Shown one piece after another: positions 36,580 through 48,878 of a DNA stretch of 64,000 bases. The stretch is taken from the NCBI GenBank assembly GCA_037042915.1, contig CM073200.1, forward strand, positions 3,220,832 to 3,284,831, written 5' to 3'. The notes beneath the pieces were generated by a model that had not been told where the DNA came from, made no database searches, and saw nothing but the letters and a program-made list of their open reading frames with translations. The translations under genes and the position numbers were made by a program. The stretch is from Auricularia sp. M13 (taxonomy: Eukaryota; Basidiomycota; Agaricomycetes; Auriculariales; Auriculariaceae). Each line of letters opens with the position of its first letter. Positions within the stretch are counted from its first letter, which is position 1.

Positions 36580-36927
36580 GAAGCATGGACGACGCTGGTG
36601 TGGAATGATACTTGTGCAGTCTGCAGCGTATCATGGCCAAGGGATATGTAAAATGGCACCGATATGAAGCAATGGTGATAGCCAACACCAAGTTCTCGTC
36701 AAATTCTGGGACGGTGGTACAGTGTGTGCCGCGTAGAGTCGCGTTACCAGTCACAAATCGCGCAACTATACCTCAAAACTGATTAATTGGCAACCTCGGT
36801 GGGCAGAAAACGCTGGTTGAGAGCAGTGAAAATGAGCAGGAAGCGGTCGGAGTGCAAGACGCGACTGAAAGAACGGTCGGGGCGCGAAAATTGCGGCCTG
36901 CTTTCTGCGACACTCGACTGGCAGGGG
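36580..36927. other. Short intergenic region
   Basis: About 350 bases between the GH31 stop and the mL44 start. Nothing recognised. The frame upstream of 36928 remains open to 36787, but that extension does not look like a targeting peptide. Confidence 0.4.
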
Positions 36928-38060
36928 ATGCGGTGTTCTGCGCGGAGGCTGGCAACCGCGCCCTTACGGTTCCCCAAGGCTGGATTTACCCAGGGATTAA
37001 CGCCGGAAATATGGGCCCAGCTGACGCCGCCGCCGCCCGAGGCGCTGTCTGCGCTCGTCGCTCGAATAGGCCTGCGCAACGTCCTGCCCGACACGGACGC
37101 CGTCCAGCAGGCGTGCACGCACCAGTCCATCTTGCAGCTGCACGCGCGCCACGCCGCGGACCTGCCCATCCCGTCGACGAACGCGGTGGCCGCGTCGCTG
37201 GGCAACGCGCTCATGGGCCTTTTCGTGACCGAGTACCTGCACGCCGCGTACCCGCACCTCCCGACGCGGGTCATGAAGGCGGCGTTGACGGCCTACGTCG
37301 GCCGCGCGACCTGCGCCGCCGTCGCGCGAGAAATGGGCGCGGCGCCGCTGCTCAGATGGCACCGCACAGACTCGACACCGACAAAACCCGCGCTGCTGCA
37401 CGACGACGCCCTGGCCACCATACCGCGTGCGCTCACGGCCCTCGTATACACGCAGCGCGCGCTCCCCACCGCGCGAAAATTTGTGCACGCTTTCTTCCTT
37501 GCGCGGACTGTAGACCTGCGCTCTTTGATCAAATTTCGCGATCCAAAGCTCGCACTCAGCATTACTGTAGACAAATTCGGCCGCGAGCGTCCTGTATCAC
37601 GGTGCGTACTCGCCCAGATGCCTGTTCTTCGGTCTTGTCTAACACGCTCCCATAGGCTGTTAAAAGAAACGGGTCGTCTATCCAACTCGCCAACGTTTGT
37701 CGTAGGCATCTTTTCTGGCGCAGACCAGCTGGGCGAAGGATTCGGTTCCTCTCTGCGCATGGCAGAATTCCGCGTAAGATTTCTCCGTGCATGACGTTTG
37801 TGTCCCACCTTACACCTTCGCAGGCTGCAGAAGATGCATTGCATAGACTGTACCTCACACGGACACCCGAGGAGATGCTGTCACTCCCCACTTCGACCTT
37901 CCCTACCGGCCTCGGCACGGTCTTCGACACCCTGGGCGCAGAGCTTGCGTACAAGCCTAATGCGCTGGGCGAGAGCGAGGTGCTCTTTGGCATGGCCGAC
38001 CGCGCGCCGGGCATGCGCGAGCGGAGGAGCGAGCCTGCTAGTAACTCTGGCAAATATTAG
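36928..38060 (+). CDS. Mitochondrial ribosomal protein mL44 (RNase III-like)
   Basis: Large-subunit mitoribosome protein with an inactive RNase III domain and a double-stranded RNA-binding domain. Start MRCSARRLATAPLRFPKAG is Arg-rich and lacks acids, as in a mitochondrial presequence. The RNase III part has AACTHQSILQLHARH-type (QQACTHQSILQLHA), then STNAVAASLGNALMGLFVTE and LHAAYPHLPTRVMKAALTAY. Exons 2 and 3 give SR|LLKETGRLSNSPTFVVGIF and FR|AAEDALHRLYLTRTP, the RNA-binding part. Ends TSNSGKY-like (PASNSGKY). Introns have GT..AG ends. Fungal mL44 is known as MRPL3. Acidic RNase III catalytic residues are not evident, as expected. Confidence 0.88.
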
Positions 38061-38282
38061 CGCTATTTAATACGCTGATCGTGCGCGCTTTGGGCGCAGT
38101 GTGAACATAGGTTACATATCGACTGGTGGTTCCATTGCATCTCTAAGGCGGATGACAACCGGCGAGTCTGCGTCGCCGCCCAAAGGGAGGGGTGCATTGA
38201 TTAAATTTGATACCGTGAGATGAGGAAGACGAGAGGCGTACTCAAGCAGTACAATTACATCTGAGTGAAGGAATGGCAACAG

Positions 38283-41200
38283 CTAAATGTCCAGCACGCT
38301 ACCATGCTCCGAGCCGAGGTATTGCACTAGCACCTTCCTGTCTCCCAGTCCGCGAGCCTCTACAAATTGCACGTCGCCAGGCCACAAGTCCAAGCCGTTG
38401 TCGCTCCATTTGACTTCAGGCCCGTCGCCGGCAGCAGACAGCACCAGGCCCTTCAACGGTGCCGCGACCTCAATTCGGAGGTTATCTGCTTCACCGCGCG
38501 CGATCTTGAGCCCGGGCTTGGGGAATTCGAGGTAACGGTACGGCTGAGGCCAGTCGGCGCATCGCGCGAGCACCTCGCCGTTCTCGTCCCTCAGCTTCGC
38601 GTACGCAATGACGCTGTACGTCGGCGTGAACGGCGGGTCCTTCTCCTTGGGCGGCTCGCGCTCTGGCGGGTACGGCACGGCGAACTTGAGCAGCTCCTGC
38701 GTCTCGGTCGTCTGGTTCGGCGCGAGCGTCAGCTTGTACGCTTTAGCCCAGCGCCACGCCGGCTGCTCGAGGTCGTGGAACTCGAGCTCGAGCGCGACGC
38801 GCTTCGGCGCGAGCGTCGCGTTCGTCGCCCAGACGTCGAGCGTGGCGCCGCGGCTCTGGAACGCGCCGAACTCGTAGTACTGCCGCGGCCGGTCGTCCCA
38901 CCGGTTCTTCGCGACCTCGCGCACGAGCCCGACGGTGAATGGCCGCAGCTCGCGCTTGATCGTGAAGTACACGGGCTTGCAGCGCAGGAAATAGTCCGCG
39001 ATGGCCCACGACGTAACCGGCCAGCAGTCGTTCAGCTGCCACACGAGCGCGCCCGCCGTGTACTGCCGGCCCTCGCCCTTCCACTCGCGCCGCCATACGC
39101 GGTAGGCGCCGCTAACGCCTTCGGACTGCATGAGCTGCGTTAAATACACATGGCTGTCCAACGCTTTTCAGCATCGTCAGACACATGGAGACGACGGTAC
39201 GCTACCTCTCAAAGTCGTTCGTGATGCGGAAGTTCTCGTTCATGAGGATCGCAAAACGACGCTCGTGCGCGCCCGCCTTGTTGTGTTGCGCATTCGTCTT
39301 GGACTGCGAGTAGCGCTGGCTCGTATCGCCGTCAAGCCAGTAGTCAACCGTGCGGATATCCGGGAACGCCGGGATGCCAAACTCACTGCATACCATGAGT
39401 ACAACAGACAAAAGGTTGCACGCAGAACAGACGGACCTGACGAAGCGCCCACCCAGGATATCGTAGTTCTGGTAATACTCCATGATGCCCGCGCCGCCCC
39501 ACACCTTCCACTGGTGCACGTCGCCGACGGTCGGGTCGGACGTGTCCCATCCCTCGCCGCCGTACGGCGAGCCGGGCCAGTACGGCACCTGCGGGTCCGT
39601 GAGACGCGCCACCGTTGCTGGCAGGATTTTCTCGTAGAAGAGTTTGGCGGGCAGGTCCTTGACGTCGCCCCATTGCAGCACCTGCTGGTAGTCCTCGTTG
39701 TTGCCGCACCAGAGGACGATGCTCGGGTGCCGCCGCAGGCGTACGACGTTCGCCTCCGCCTCTGCTGTCACGGACTTGACGAAGTAGTCCAGCGCGGGAT
39801 AGACGCCGCATGCGAATTGGAAGTCCTGCCACACCAGGATGCCCAGCTCTGTGTCCCAAGGAACGTGTCAAAATAAATGATGCGAGAGGAGAGTGCCCTA
39901 CCGTCGCAGATATCGTAGAAGTGGCTTGGCTCGTAGACCCCGCCACCCCAGATACGGATCATATTCTGGTTGCCCTCGACGAGGAGCGTAAGCCATTTGC
40001 GATAGTCGTCAAGCGTGATGCGGGTGAGGAAGCTGTCCGCCGGAATCCAGTTCGAGCCTGCGCAAAGACAGTAAGCTACCAACAGCATTTCACGCATATG
40101 GCAGCTTACCTCCCATGAAGATGCGAATGTTGTTTATCTCGAAGAGGAAAGTCGTCCCCGGCGCATCTTTCAGCGGTTCCTGCACCAGCTCGACGCGACG
40201 GAAGCCGATCCTTTGAGTGTTCACATCGAGGACCTCTTGATCCTGCAGTCCCGTAGCATTTAACGGCGATAGCGAGGGCTGCAAGAAATACGCACCTTCC
40301 CGAGTAATGTGGTTTCCACGGTGTACAAAGTCTGTGCGCCATATCCAACCGGCCACCAAAGCTGGACCTTGTCTGTACCCAGGTCCCATTTCACGATTCC
40401 CTTTGCATTCTTCGGGTCCGCAAGTTTCTGCACGGCTTCGATAATGACGTTGCCATTGGCATCGCGCAGGACTGCGCGCACAGCGTCGGCAGATTGCACG
40501 TCGCCCTTGAGCGCGACGTCCAGATGGAGCGAGCTCTCCAGCTTCTTAGACACGCTCGCCGCAGCGTGAACTTCGTCGAACGCCGCGCGGTATGTCTTGA
40601 GATGGATAGGCTGCCACGGTCCGGCGCACAAGATCTCTGGGCCCTGTGCAACACCTCAGCGTGCGGTGCCATGGGAACCTGCAGACGGCTGACCCAGTCC
40701 CAGCGCCAGTGATACTGTGCCTTGCGCACGTACACGCGCGATGGGTCGCCCAGGTTGCATGAGCCTGCACGCACGCGGCCGTGCTTTGCTTCGAGCTCTT
40801 TTGCGATCAACTTTGCGGACTTGAAGTGCAGCAGGAGGGAGTTTGTCGGTTTGAGGCTCTTGGTGTCCACGGGAACCTAAGTATGGCTAAGAAGATCGTT
40901 GAGAATTTCACGAGGGGTGCAACGCACCACCCAGGGACGGAACATGTTGTCTGCCTCGAGGATGACATTGCCGTTCTACAAACGCGGATGAGCATCAAAC
41001 GACGGTCGAAGACGGGGGCGTACAAGATAAACGGTGCAGAATGTATCGAGTCCCTCGAATACAAGTTCGACGTGCTCTTTCGCCTCGCATTTAAACTCGG
41101 AGGTGTAGAGCCATTCGCTCTGCCCGACCCCTGCATATTCATTGCTAGTGAGTGCCGTTCTCGTCTAATGAAGCGAGGACGTACACTGTATCTTGTGCTC

Positions 41201-41374
41201 ATTATGCCCCAGGAAAGGGTCAGGGATGCGCCCGGCCTTCATGAGCTCGAGATGAATCTCGCTAGGCATTGCTGTGGCCGGCGTCCATCCGTCCTTGTCG
41301 TCCAGCACCGGTACATCGTGGTTGCGCTCCTTCCACGACCAGCCCTGCTTAAGCTCCTCGACATGCGCTGCCAT
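38283..41374 (-). CDS. GH2 beta-mannosidase
   Basis: Multi-exon gene for a GH2 exo-beta-mannosidase. The N-terminus MAAHVEELKQGWSWKERNHD leads to ATAMPSEIHLELMKAGRIPD and FLGHNE, then WLYTSEFKCEAKEHVELVFE and GLDTFCTVYL, LEADNMFRPW, and WHRWDWG-like (QYHWRWDWG). Catalytic residues: acid/base Glu in WCGNNEDYQQVL and nucleophile Glu in VCSEFGIPAFPDI. The C-terminal exons carry VWQLNDCWPVTSWAIADYF and a beta-sandwich tail. No signal peptide, so an intracellular type is likely, acting on mannobiose or beta-mannosides from hemicellulose or N-glycans. Internal exon borders were not all resolved, but no broken exon was noted. Confidence 0.9.
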
Positions 41375-41951
41375 ATTCGAACTAAGGAGAACGGGGCCCG
41401 AGTAACAATCGCTGGTCCTTTTGAGGAGAATCCTGCGATGTGCGGTCCGGACTGACCGCCATCGTCCGGATCGTCATTCTGCGGGGTCGCGTGGCAGGAG
41501 CGTGACGCTCAGAAACAGCTCGGCATGGAGGTCGATTCCGTAAAGGGCCCCTCAGGTGCCTGCCGCGGCGATATAGGAACGGGTAGCAAGCTCATTTCGC
41601 TCTGCAACGGAAGGCATTTGCTACATGAGGACGCTCAGCAATAAAATAGCCAGCAAGACAGCATAGAACTGACAAAGGATTTTCTTGACTAGCAGTCCCT
41701 GGGCAGCGGAACATGTCTGCCGAGTCCGTAGTTCGTGCCGTTTCCAAGTGGCTCACGGCGGCCTTCGCGTGCGTCAGGGTCGCAAGGACGCAACGGCGCA
41801 TTTTGCTGCATTGTGCTGGCCTCAGAGCTCTATTTCGGACGGCTGAGCGAGTCGCTACTGTTAGTTCTACTTGGGACATGTGAGCGGCGCCGACTGGTAC
41901 GTGGGAAGGACTCGTGCTCGAAGCGCTTGTGGCTTGCGTGAGGTCAAGGGT
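41375..41951. other. Intergenic next to the duplicated block
   Basis: About 580 bases between the beta-mannosidase start and the left arm. Serves as promoter of the mannosidase and of the left Med4 copy. No gene supported. Confidence 0.4.
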
Positions 41952-42004
41952 TGACACGAATTCCAGGTCCGATCTTCCGACCTTGCCTCCTGCCACCGCG
42001 CACG

Positions 42005-42769
42005 ATGAACGCAACGCTCGTTCAACCTATTGAGCAGCTGGAGCGACTCATAATGCAGCTCTTCCACTCTATGGGCCCGCCTACGAACAAGCCGCCCCCG
42101 GCGCCGTCGGCAGAAGCCATCCTCCAGGCCGACATGGAGCTCGCCAGCGCCCTACACCTCGCGCGTGCACACCAGCGCCGCCAACGGCGCATAGAGGCTC
42201 TTGTTGCGGAAATAAGCGGCCTGGACGACTCACTTCGCTCTGTCTGCGCTGCGCTGGGCGAGGGCAAGCGCGAACTCGATGACATTCTGGACGACGCGGA
42301 TGAGCGGCTTGCTGCGATCGACAAGGCCAAAGAAGGTTCGCTCCTGTGACAGTATGTCTATCAGTACGTTGACGGTTGCAGCGGCCATACCGTACCCGGA
42401 GCTGCTCGCGTACGCCCAAACGCTCAGTGCATTCACCTCCGCCCCGCCGGGTGTCTCGCTACCGGACAGCGCTGCACCCCCACCGCCGCTGTTCTTCCCA
42501 CCGTTCCCGAACGAGGAAAAGATGCGCCGCGGAAGGCTGAACGCAGAAGAGCCGCTAGGCGTGCTCGGCGAAACTCATTCTGTTGGTCGGCGTAAGCATC
42601 TGGTCACGCATTCCGTCTGGTGTACCGTGCTGAATGTCTTGCAGCTCCGTCGCCCGAGAAGGCGCTCCCCCCTCAGCCTCATGCGCCTCTTCGGAACGGA
42701 TTTGGTCACGACCATAGACCACAACTGCAAGACTTTGACTTCGATCTTGATCTCAATCCGGACTTGTAA
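42005..42769 (+). CDS. MED4: Mediator complex subunit 4 (left copy)
   Basis: Three exons: MNATLVQPIEQLERLIMQLF through DERLAAIDKAKE (coiled coil), AAIPYPELLAYAQTLSAFTS through PPPLFFPPFPNEEKMRRGRL and GVLGETHSV, then APSPEKALPPQPHAPLRNGF and the acidic end DFDFDLDLNPDL. Introns are 46 and 59 bases; the product is 219 residues. The (I)PYPELLAYAQ.LSAFTSAPP and FPPFPNEEKMRRG motifs identify Med4, a middle-module subunit of the RNA polymerase II Mediator. A second copy with the same 765-base gene length lies at 60180-60944 on the other strand. Only 53 bases upstream of the ATG are shared by both copies. Confidence 0.92.
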
Positions 42770-43090
42770 ACACGCCCGCGATGTCCTATGCAGTGCGCGA
42801 GGACACTCACTTTGCAAATACAGTCGTGCATCGGGAACAATTGGCACCTGCCGAATACCAGGTCTTCCGATAGACACTCTGACTGCCATATGTGCGAGAT
42901 AACCACGCCAGCAAGTCGCAGCCGGTTTTTCCCGCAGTGTCGTCGTGATTGCTTTAAGGACATGACCAGCGGAGCATTCTTTGCACACCGTGCCCAGTAC
43001 GACAACGGGGCGGCAGCCTCCGTCTCCGGGCTGCGTTGTACAGTGTCATCAAACATCCCCAACGAATACGATTCATTGCATGTCTCTAGC

Positions 43091-44581
43091 CTATTCACTC
43101 GCCACATTGACTTCGACACATACTGGAGGAGCATTCTCAACACTATCAGCTAGATCTGGACGGTCGCCCTCCTGTCCAACTGGTGGAAATACGATTCGCA
43201 CGCCGTCGTCTTCAAACTGGATGGTGCTCAGTTGAAATCACATGAGGGTCGATGAACAATACCCACCACCATGACACCGGGTTGCTTTACTCCTTCCTTC
43301 AACTCGGCATGAAGACTAAGCACGTGAGAGGGAATCTCGGAGCGGATGGCTAGTAAGGCCTGCAGCGCTTGCTCGGCGGTCGGACGCAGCGCCGGATCTT
43401 CCGAGCTCATCTCTTCCATGAGCGGTGAAAGTGATGGCATATGCAGGTCAACAAGTTCCCAGATATTGGTGAATGGCTGGCCGGTTCTCATTCAACCTCA
43501 ACATCGACTCAGGGTGACTTCACGTACTTCGTCCTCTGTCAGGTAATCAATAAAAGTTCTTCCGAGTTGGTAGACCTAGATCATGTGAATCAGTATTCTT
43601 CCTGGGCCCGCGCAACATCTCACATCAACGCTGAAGGGGTTGAAAGGTGTGTCCTCTAGTTGCTCCGGCGCCAGAGTTGCTGCGACATCCCCTGTAGCCA
43701 GACACGAAGACAGCTCCATCTCCTTCGGGAACTGCTTGGATTGCCCAAAGTCGACATAGGCATAGCGCGCGTTGAACAGAGAGCGGAAAGGGCCTGGGTC
43801 CCATTTGAAGCGGGACGGTCCTTCGAAGTTCATGACGATATTCCACATGTAGACATCCTGGTCATGGAGTAAGTTGGGTGAAAAGACGGGAATAGTCGCG
43901 TACCAAATGCGCTATGCGATGCTTGTGGAAGAAAGCCAATCCCTGAAAGGCGATGAGTATTTGTTCGGAATGCACAGGACGAGAAGTGAGTATAACCTCT
44001 AGGCATGCCTCGAAGTGATCTAGCACGTCTCCCAAGGTCCAAAATGGCACCACAGAGTCTCTCCATTTGGGCATCACGACAAAAGCTGTCGTATCGACTT
44101 CGATCACGTCGAGGATAGGGATGGTGTGGTCGGCAGGGTCAGGAGCCAACAGCCTCACATTCCGCAAATATTTCACGATAGCGTACTCGTCACTGCTGAC
44201 GATCATGGCTTTTATCGCAACTGGGCGTCCCTGTATGTCATTGGCAACGCGTACAAGTGGCTATACTCTTGTCAGTAGCGTACACTACGCACGTTGAGCG
44301 CGTACATGGCTTGTGGAGGTAGACGGTGGGCGCATTATCGGAAAGGCAACGAAGCTTTCGTTTGGTTTTGGAAAAAATGGGTCTGCAGCGGGTGGGAGGT
44401 GGAAGCCGCGAGGAGTTTCGTCTCGGTCAATGCCAAGGTCCGCCCATGTGACCGTATATCCGCACGTCGCCAGCAGGGGTTCAAAATGTTGCCATTGCAG
44501 GCGCCATTCGTCGGGCAAGTCGTTCGTCCTCAAAGCGTGCCATTCGTAGGGTGGAGGCGGCCAGTGTAGTGGTTGATTCAT
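43091..44581 (-). CDS. Fungal kinase-like protein, copy A (in left arm)
   Basis: Start MNQPLHWPPPPYEWHALRTN. The product has an N-terminal Trp/Pro-rich module (residues 1-95) and then a compact kinase-like domain: PVAIKAM (ATP lysine), EYAIVKYLRNVRLLAPDP, AFVVMPKW hinge, HRIAHLDVYMWNI (catalytic loop H-L-D....N), YVDFGQS (DFG) and LAPEQLE. The canonical HRD Arg is replaced by Leu and the loop Lys by Met, but Lys, Asp, Asn and DFG remain, so activity is possible. After DVYQLGRTFIDYLTEDE the C-lobe continues PFTNIWELVDLHMPSLSPLM. A last intron joins PGVMV to FEDDGVRIVFPPVGQEGDRP. Convergent with Med4. Function unknown. Confidence 0.8.
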
Positions 44582-44611
44582 TGAGTAAAGAGCAGATAAA
44601 CGAACCCAAAC

Positions 44612-45569
44612 ACCTTCGCGGGAGCAAATTAGGATCGTTGATGGCTGACTTTTGAGTCTTACAGTACGCTCGCTAGCTTTACCCGCTCTTGCCAGGTGTT
44701 TCGCTGTTCGATAGCAGCTCTGAGCCGCTCTTCTACCTTTCCTCTCTAACCGAGGATAAGAGGATAAGATGTTGGCATGCCGCAAAAGGTTGATGAAACG
44801 AGTCACTGGACATGCTCGGCAGCGTTACTTGAACGCCGTAAAATGATGTTTATGGTCACATGTTTGGATTCACAACGCGGGACACTGCATCACCGCAGTA
44901 TGAGAAGACTGGGCGACGTCTCAGAGAAGTCGCCCGTCGCGCGACAGCCTCCTAGCCCACTTTGGCACTACCGCCGACAGCTGTGTCTGGCCTTGCTGAA
45001 TTCGAATGGACCAGTGGGAGCGATCCAGCCACACGTAGCGTGGTCACCTCATCCAATGGAGACAGCATCTGCAGCAGCCGCGCTGCGCTTTATTACATTT
45101 ACTATTTACTACATACGGCGACCGTCCGAGCGACTGCATTCATCATGCCTTATATGATAATAACCATGTGCGTGAGAGCCCGATTACTGAGGAGCACAAA
45201 TATGTGGATTTATACAAATCCGGCTGTGTCTGTCCGACCGACTCTGTCAGGATCGGACCGGCATGCTCTGAGATTTGAGCTCGCATCCTAGCGCTCAACG
45301 GCTGTTCGGGATTCCTTTCAAGTTTCTCGTGCTCCAAGCATCGGTAATGACCATCGTGCTTCTACTTCGGTTGCACTAGCATAGTCGAAACGATGCCCAA
45401 GGCTCTGTCCAAGCTCTTTCTCCCCGCACCTTCGAGACTAATATTGCATAGTTACACGAGCTTCTGAAATTCCTGAGGCAGCAAGAACCTTTACATGGGG
45501 CTAGCAGGTGACTACAGCTTGTACAGACATCATTGGCATCACGGACAATGAGCTCAAAAAGCCAATCCT
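44612..45569. other. Intergenic beyond the left arm
   Basis: About 1 kb without a supported gene. The start of the region is the promoter of kinase-like copy A and is unrelated to the sequence upstream of copy C. Confidence 0.4.
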
Positions 45570-45980
45570 TCAACCATATACTGCCTGACCGTTACGGATA
45601 AGCCAGTCATCCGACGCGAAGGGTAATGGAGCTCCGAAATCGTATATGTGACACCGTTGTATGCGGGCCCATTGCGCTATCGTCGTCGATAAGTTACTGC
45701 AGATGGTGAAAGACGCAATCACGACTCGCACCATGGACGAAGAGGATTTTGCTGTGTCGATCATGCCAAGGCAGCGGGGGGCGTTGGCGGTACGGCGGAA
45801 CCAGACGTATTGTCCTACAGCATATTGCGGCATGACATGATTGACGATGACCGCCTGGACGCCCGCGGGCACCCCCCCTCGCCCCCCGGGAGCCCCTCGC
45901 CCCCTGGGAGCCCCTCTCCCCCTGGGAGCTCCTCGGCCTCGACCTGCGCCTCCTCGTTGAGCAGCAGGATTGGCGGCCAT
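45570..45980 (-). CDS. Small RG-rich protein, unknown function
   Basis: Open frame of 136 residues. The first 35 residues hold four repeats of GRGAPR/G (from an 18-base tandem repeat), a type of RG-rich sequence that often binds RNA. The rest, YAVGQYVWFRRTANAPRCLG then STTIAQWARIQRCHIYDFGA and DDWLIRNGQAVYG, has no match I can name. V.QYVWFRR...P..LGMI could be a small beta-barrel fold, but that is speculation. No introns are needed. It could also be a chance frame created by the repeat. Confidence 0.4.
   Translation of the reverse strand: MAANPAAQRGGAGRGRGAPRGRGAPRGRGAPGGRGGVPAGVQAVIVNHVMPQYAVGQYVWFRRTANAPRCLGMIDTAKSSSSMVRVVIASFTICSNLSTTIAQWARIQRCHIYDFGAPLPFASDDWLIRNGQAVYG
45885..45950. repeat. 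18-base tandem repeat
   Basis: About three imperfect units of the form cccctgggagcccctcgc. They encode the GRGAPR repeats of the small RG-rich protein on the minus strand. Confidence 0.7.
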
Positions 45981-47277
45981 GCGTATGACGATGAGTTTGA
46001 GTGGGGAGGCTGGTATGAACGACGAAGGCTGGCAGCCAACGAAGAGGTGCCAGGAGTCAGGCTGCTAAAGTCCAGCCTCAGTCTGAAGTTATAAGGATCC
46101 AAAAACATACTTTGAAAGCAACGTCGAGAAGCCAAGCGTGTGAGACGGAGCGTCAAAGACGGTACCTATCACGGCGCATGAGAACCACGTGTAAGTGCAA
46201 GACGGAGCGTCCTGTCAGTGAACTGACGTTCCGCTCAGTTTTCCCATCCACCGTGTCTGTTTCCGAGTAACTGACGCTGCCAAAGAGTGGCCCATGAGAC
46301 TTCGCTTTGGGAGAACATAATCTGAGGGTCTCATGCGTCGAGCCGAGTAAACAAATTGAAGGGCGATGATAGATGACTCTGAATCTGTCACATCGCCGCC
46401 CACTGCTCAACACAGGCGGCTTGCTCCGAGGCACGCAACTTTTACGCAGTGTGCCTCAGTGTTACGAGCTTAACAGATGACATCATTTCTCCGCCCACCG
46501 ATCTACGATTGCCTCGCAGGCAGGTCGCTGGAATTGAACGCCAGCAATCGCACACATGGGAACGCGTTGGAGGTTGTGAGTCGGGGAGGGTGAAAACCAA
46601 TGTGCCTGCATGTCAGGATCGCGCTCTACCCGGTTATCTGGATCCAGTGAGCGCCGCAGTGAGCTCGCAGCGCTAAACGGCTGGCCACCATTAAACCCAT
46701 TTTGGATTCCTGGGTGATGTTCCCAAGGGCGAAACACCGGGAAGGACACGGCAAGTCTACAGCTTTAGCCGTATGCCGCCCACTCATGATTCTTGATGCC
46801 CTCGAGACGGTAATCGCTTGCGTTGCATAATATTGATGACTCAAACTGTTTATGCGAACTCGTGAGACTCCTGAGACGCAGGCAGATGAGCAACGCATGG
46901 GCACACCCTGAGCCATGCCACGGCCTGCACCAGCGGGGACCTGCTGGTCACCCTTCCTCCAATATGGTTTACCTCATCCCCAGCCGGTATCGCCGCATGA
47001 GGAGCATGAATGAAGGTCACACAATCTATAATTCTGTACAGGAAGAGCCTGGTATGATGTCGATAGCTCAAAGCTCACAAATTTTCAGAAGAGCTGCCAC
47101 AAACTTGCTGAAATCACCAATGTGCCCTGTGACTGCTCAATCTAGTTCAGAGGGAATCGACACACTGCTTGGGAGGGGTGCTGAAGATCGGCACGAATCA
47201 CAGCACCTGAGAATGGTGACTACGTGACCGTTCCTATCATGCCATAGTTTCTGATTGCGATATCTCTCCGGCAGACT
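45981..47277. other. Intergenic, 1.3 kb
   Basis: Several short frames but none with motifs or conserved splice structure. Nothing supported. Confidence 0.4.
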
Positions 47278-48878
47278 TTACACGTTTCCGACGACCTTCT
47301 CCACGCCTGGCGGAAGGGCGTAGCCGCTCTGTTTTCTGACCTCATCGAAAACTTCCATCTCGAGAAGACTCTTCTCCCATCCCCAGAGCTGACTCTGCGT
47401 CTTACCGTCTCTCACACACCGCGCGACTTCGTCGGCCTGGAAGTGCCATCCCCCGCCCTCGAACTTGTTGAACAGCTCCACAGCGTGTTCGACAACCTCG
47501 TCTGCCCCGCCATCATTGTAGTAGCGCACGGAGAACGACGGCGGTTTGTAGATGGGATGCTGCACGGTGATCTGGCCCTTGTCGAAGCGGATGGTGAGAG
47601 GTGGGTCTGCTGCGTGCGCATTGATGCTGTCTGAGAGGATCGCTTGGGCGCCGAGGTTTTGGAAGTCGAGCACAAAGGTGGTGTTGCTGTCCACACCCGT
47701 GAGGTCCGTCTTCACCATAGTTCCCGTTACCTGGAGTGAATGAGATATGAGACGCGAGTGACGGGATACTCGAGCAGCCTGAATAATGACGGACTTTGCT
47801 AGGCTTCGCGGCTTTGTTCTGTGGGCGTTCGTAAAGCGCTATGATCGCCTGCGCGCCGGTATCAGTATTTCATACGATCTCGATCGACGGTTGACGTACC
47901 CAGACGAGCGGGTACGGGCCACTGAATGGACTCAGAATATGCATGGATCATAGAAGCTGAGACTCGGACGTACAGGTCCAACAAAGCTCCTCCGCCGAGT
48001 TGCGGGTCCAAAATGCGATGCGTAAGGGGGATGTCTATGCAATGCAAATGCAGTCAGCCTGACGTCTCGCTCTGCGCAATGGATATACTGTACGCACTAT
48101 GGATATCGAAGTCGCCCGAGAGGTCCGCTTGCCTGACATGCAGCTCGCATTAATGACCCATCGCCGCTGAGAATCCGAGATGCGACTTACAATACCCGAA
48201 CGTCGCCGAGCCTGGGGTCCTCCGCGGCCTTCTTGACTGCGTCCGCAATGGGCAAGAAGCGCGTCCACATTGCCTCCATGAAGAACAGCTTCTTCTCGCG
48301 GGCGATGTCCAGCAGCGCGCTCAGCTCCGCCGCGTTGACCGTCACCGGTTTCTCCACCAGCACGTTCTTTCCCGCGAGGAGAGCGTCGCGCGCATTTTCG
48401 TAGTGGTGGGCGTGTGGAGACCCTATCAGTATGCTGCGTCAGTGGATGGGGAGGGGGAGGAGTGAAGGGGAGACAGACCGATGTAAACGGCGTCTACGTT
48501 CGCGTCGGCGTAGACGCCGTTGTAGCTGCCGTACGCCTTGGCGCCGGAGCCGGAGGCATATGTGTCAATGAACTCCTGAGCCTTCTTTTCGTCGCGCGAG
48601 CCGACTGCGACGAGCTTATGGACAACGTCGGTGACACCACGGCTTTTTGAACCAATCAGGCCTACTCGTAGGAGAAATTTTCGCGAGGATACAGAAGGAA
48701 AGCGTACGTTTGCGGGTCGACGAGGATGTCCTGTGTGATGCGATGAGATAAGATTGGCCGATCGCTTAGATTGCATGGACGCAGAACGAAGGAAGCTCAC
48801 TTTGACGAAGACGCTGCTGATGCGGCCGGTGGCCACGACGCCCCAGCGCAGAACGAACGGTTGTGTAGCAGAGGACAT
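47278..48878 (-). CDS. Gfo/Idh/MocA-family oxidoreductase
   Basis: NAD(P)-dependent sugar or diol dehydrogenase, closest in pattern to dihydrodiol dehydrogenase/D-xylose 1-dehydrogenase. MSSATQPFVLRWGVVATGRI begins a Rossmann fold (GVVATGRIS). Then GVTDVVHKLVAVGSRDEKKA, YNGVYADANVDAVYIG, ENARDALLAGKNVLVEKPVT (EKP motif, Lys essential in the family), REKKLFFMEAMWTRFLP and the C-terminal domain with HRILDPQLGGGALLDLYVR and VTGTMVKTDLTGVDSNTTF. Ends KSLLEMEVFDEVRKQSGYAL then PPGVEKVVGNV. Introns are short; the exon near PHAHHYENARD follows one. Complete by appearance. The substrate is not determinable. Confidence 0.88.

Larger units (their letters stand above)
41952..44611. repeat. Left arm of a large inverted duplication
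   Basis: This 2.66-kb segment matches the reverse complement of 57518-61000, apart from an 800-bp insertion there. The borders are sharp: homology begins at tgacacgaattccagg and ends at cgaacccaaac. The arm holds Med4 and a kinase-like gene in convergent orientation. Identity by eye is very high around Med4 and the kinase 3' half and falls toward 44.1-44.6 kb, where small indels appear. Confidence 0.9.

Noticed and set aside
38367-39143. 258-residue plus-strand frame
   Set aside because: Antisense to the C-terminal exon of the beta-mannosidase.
46470-46600. tRNA-like T-arm (gcgttcaattcc) on the minus strand
   Set aside because: There is no A-box, the predicted length is wrong and the acceptor stem pairs only by five chance bases.
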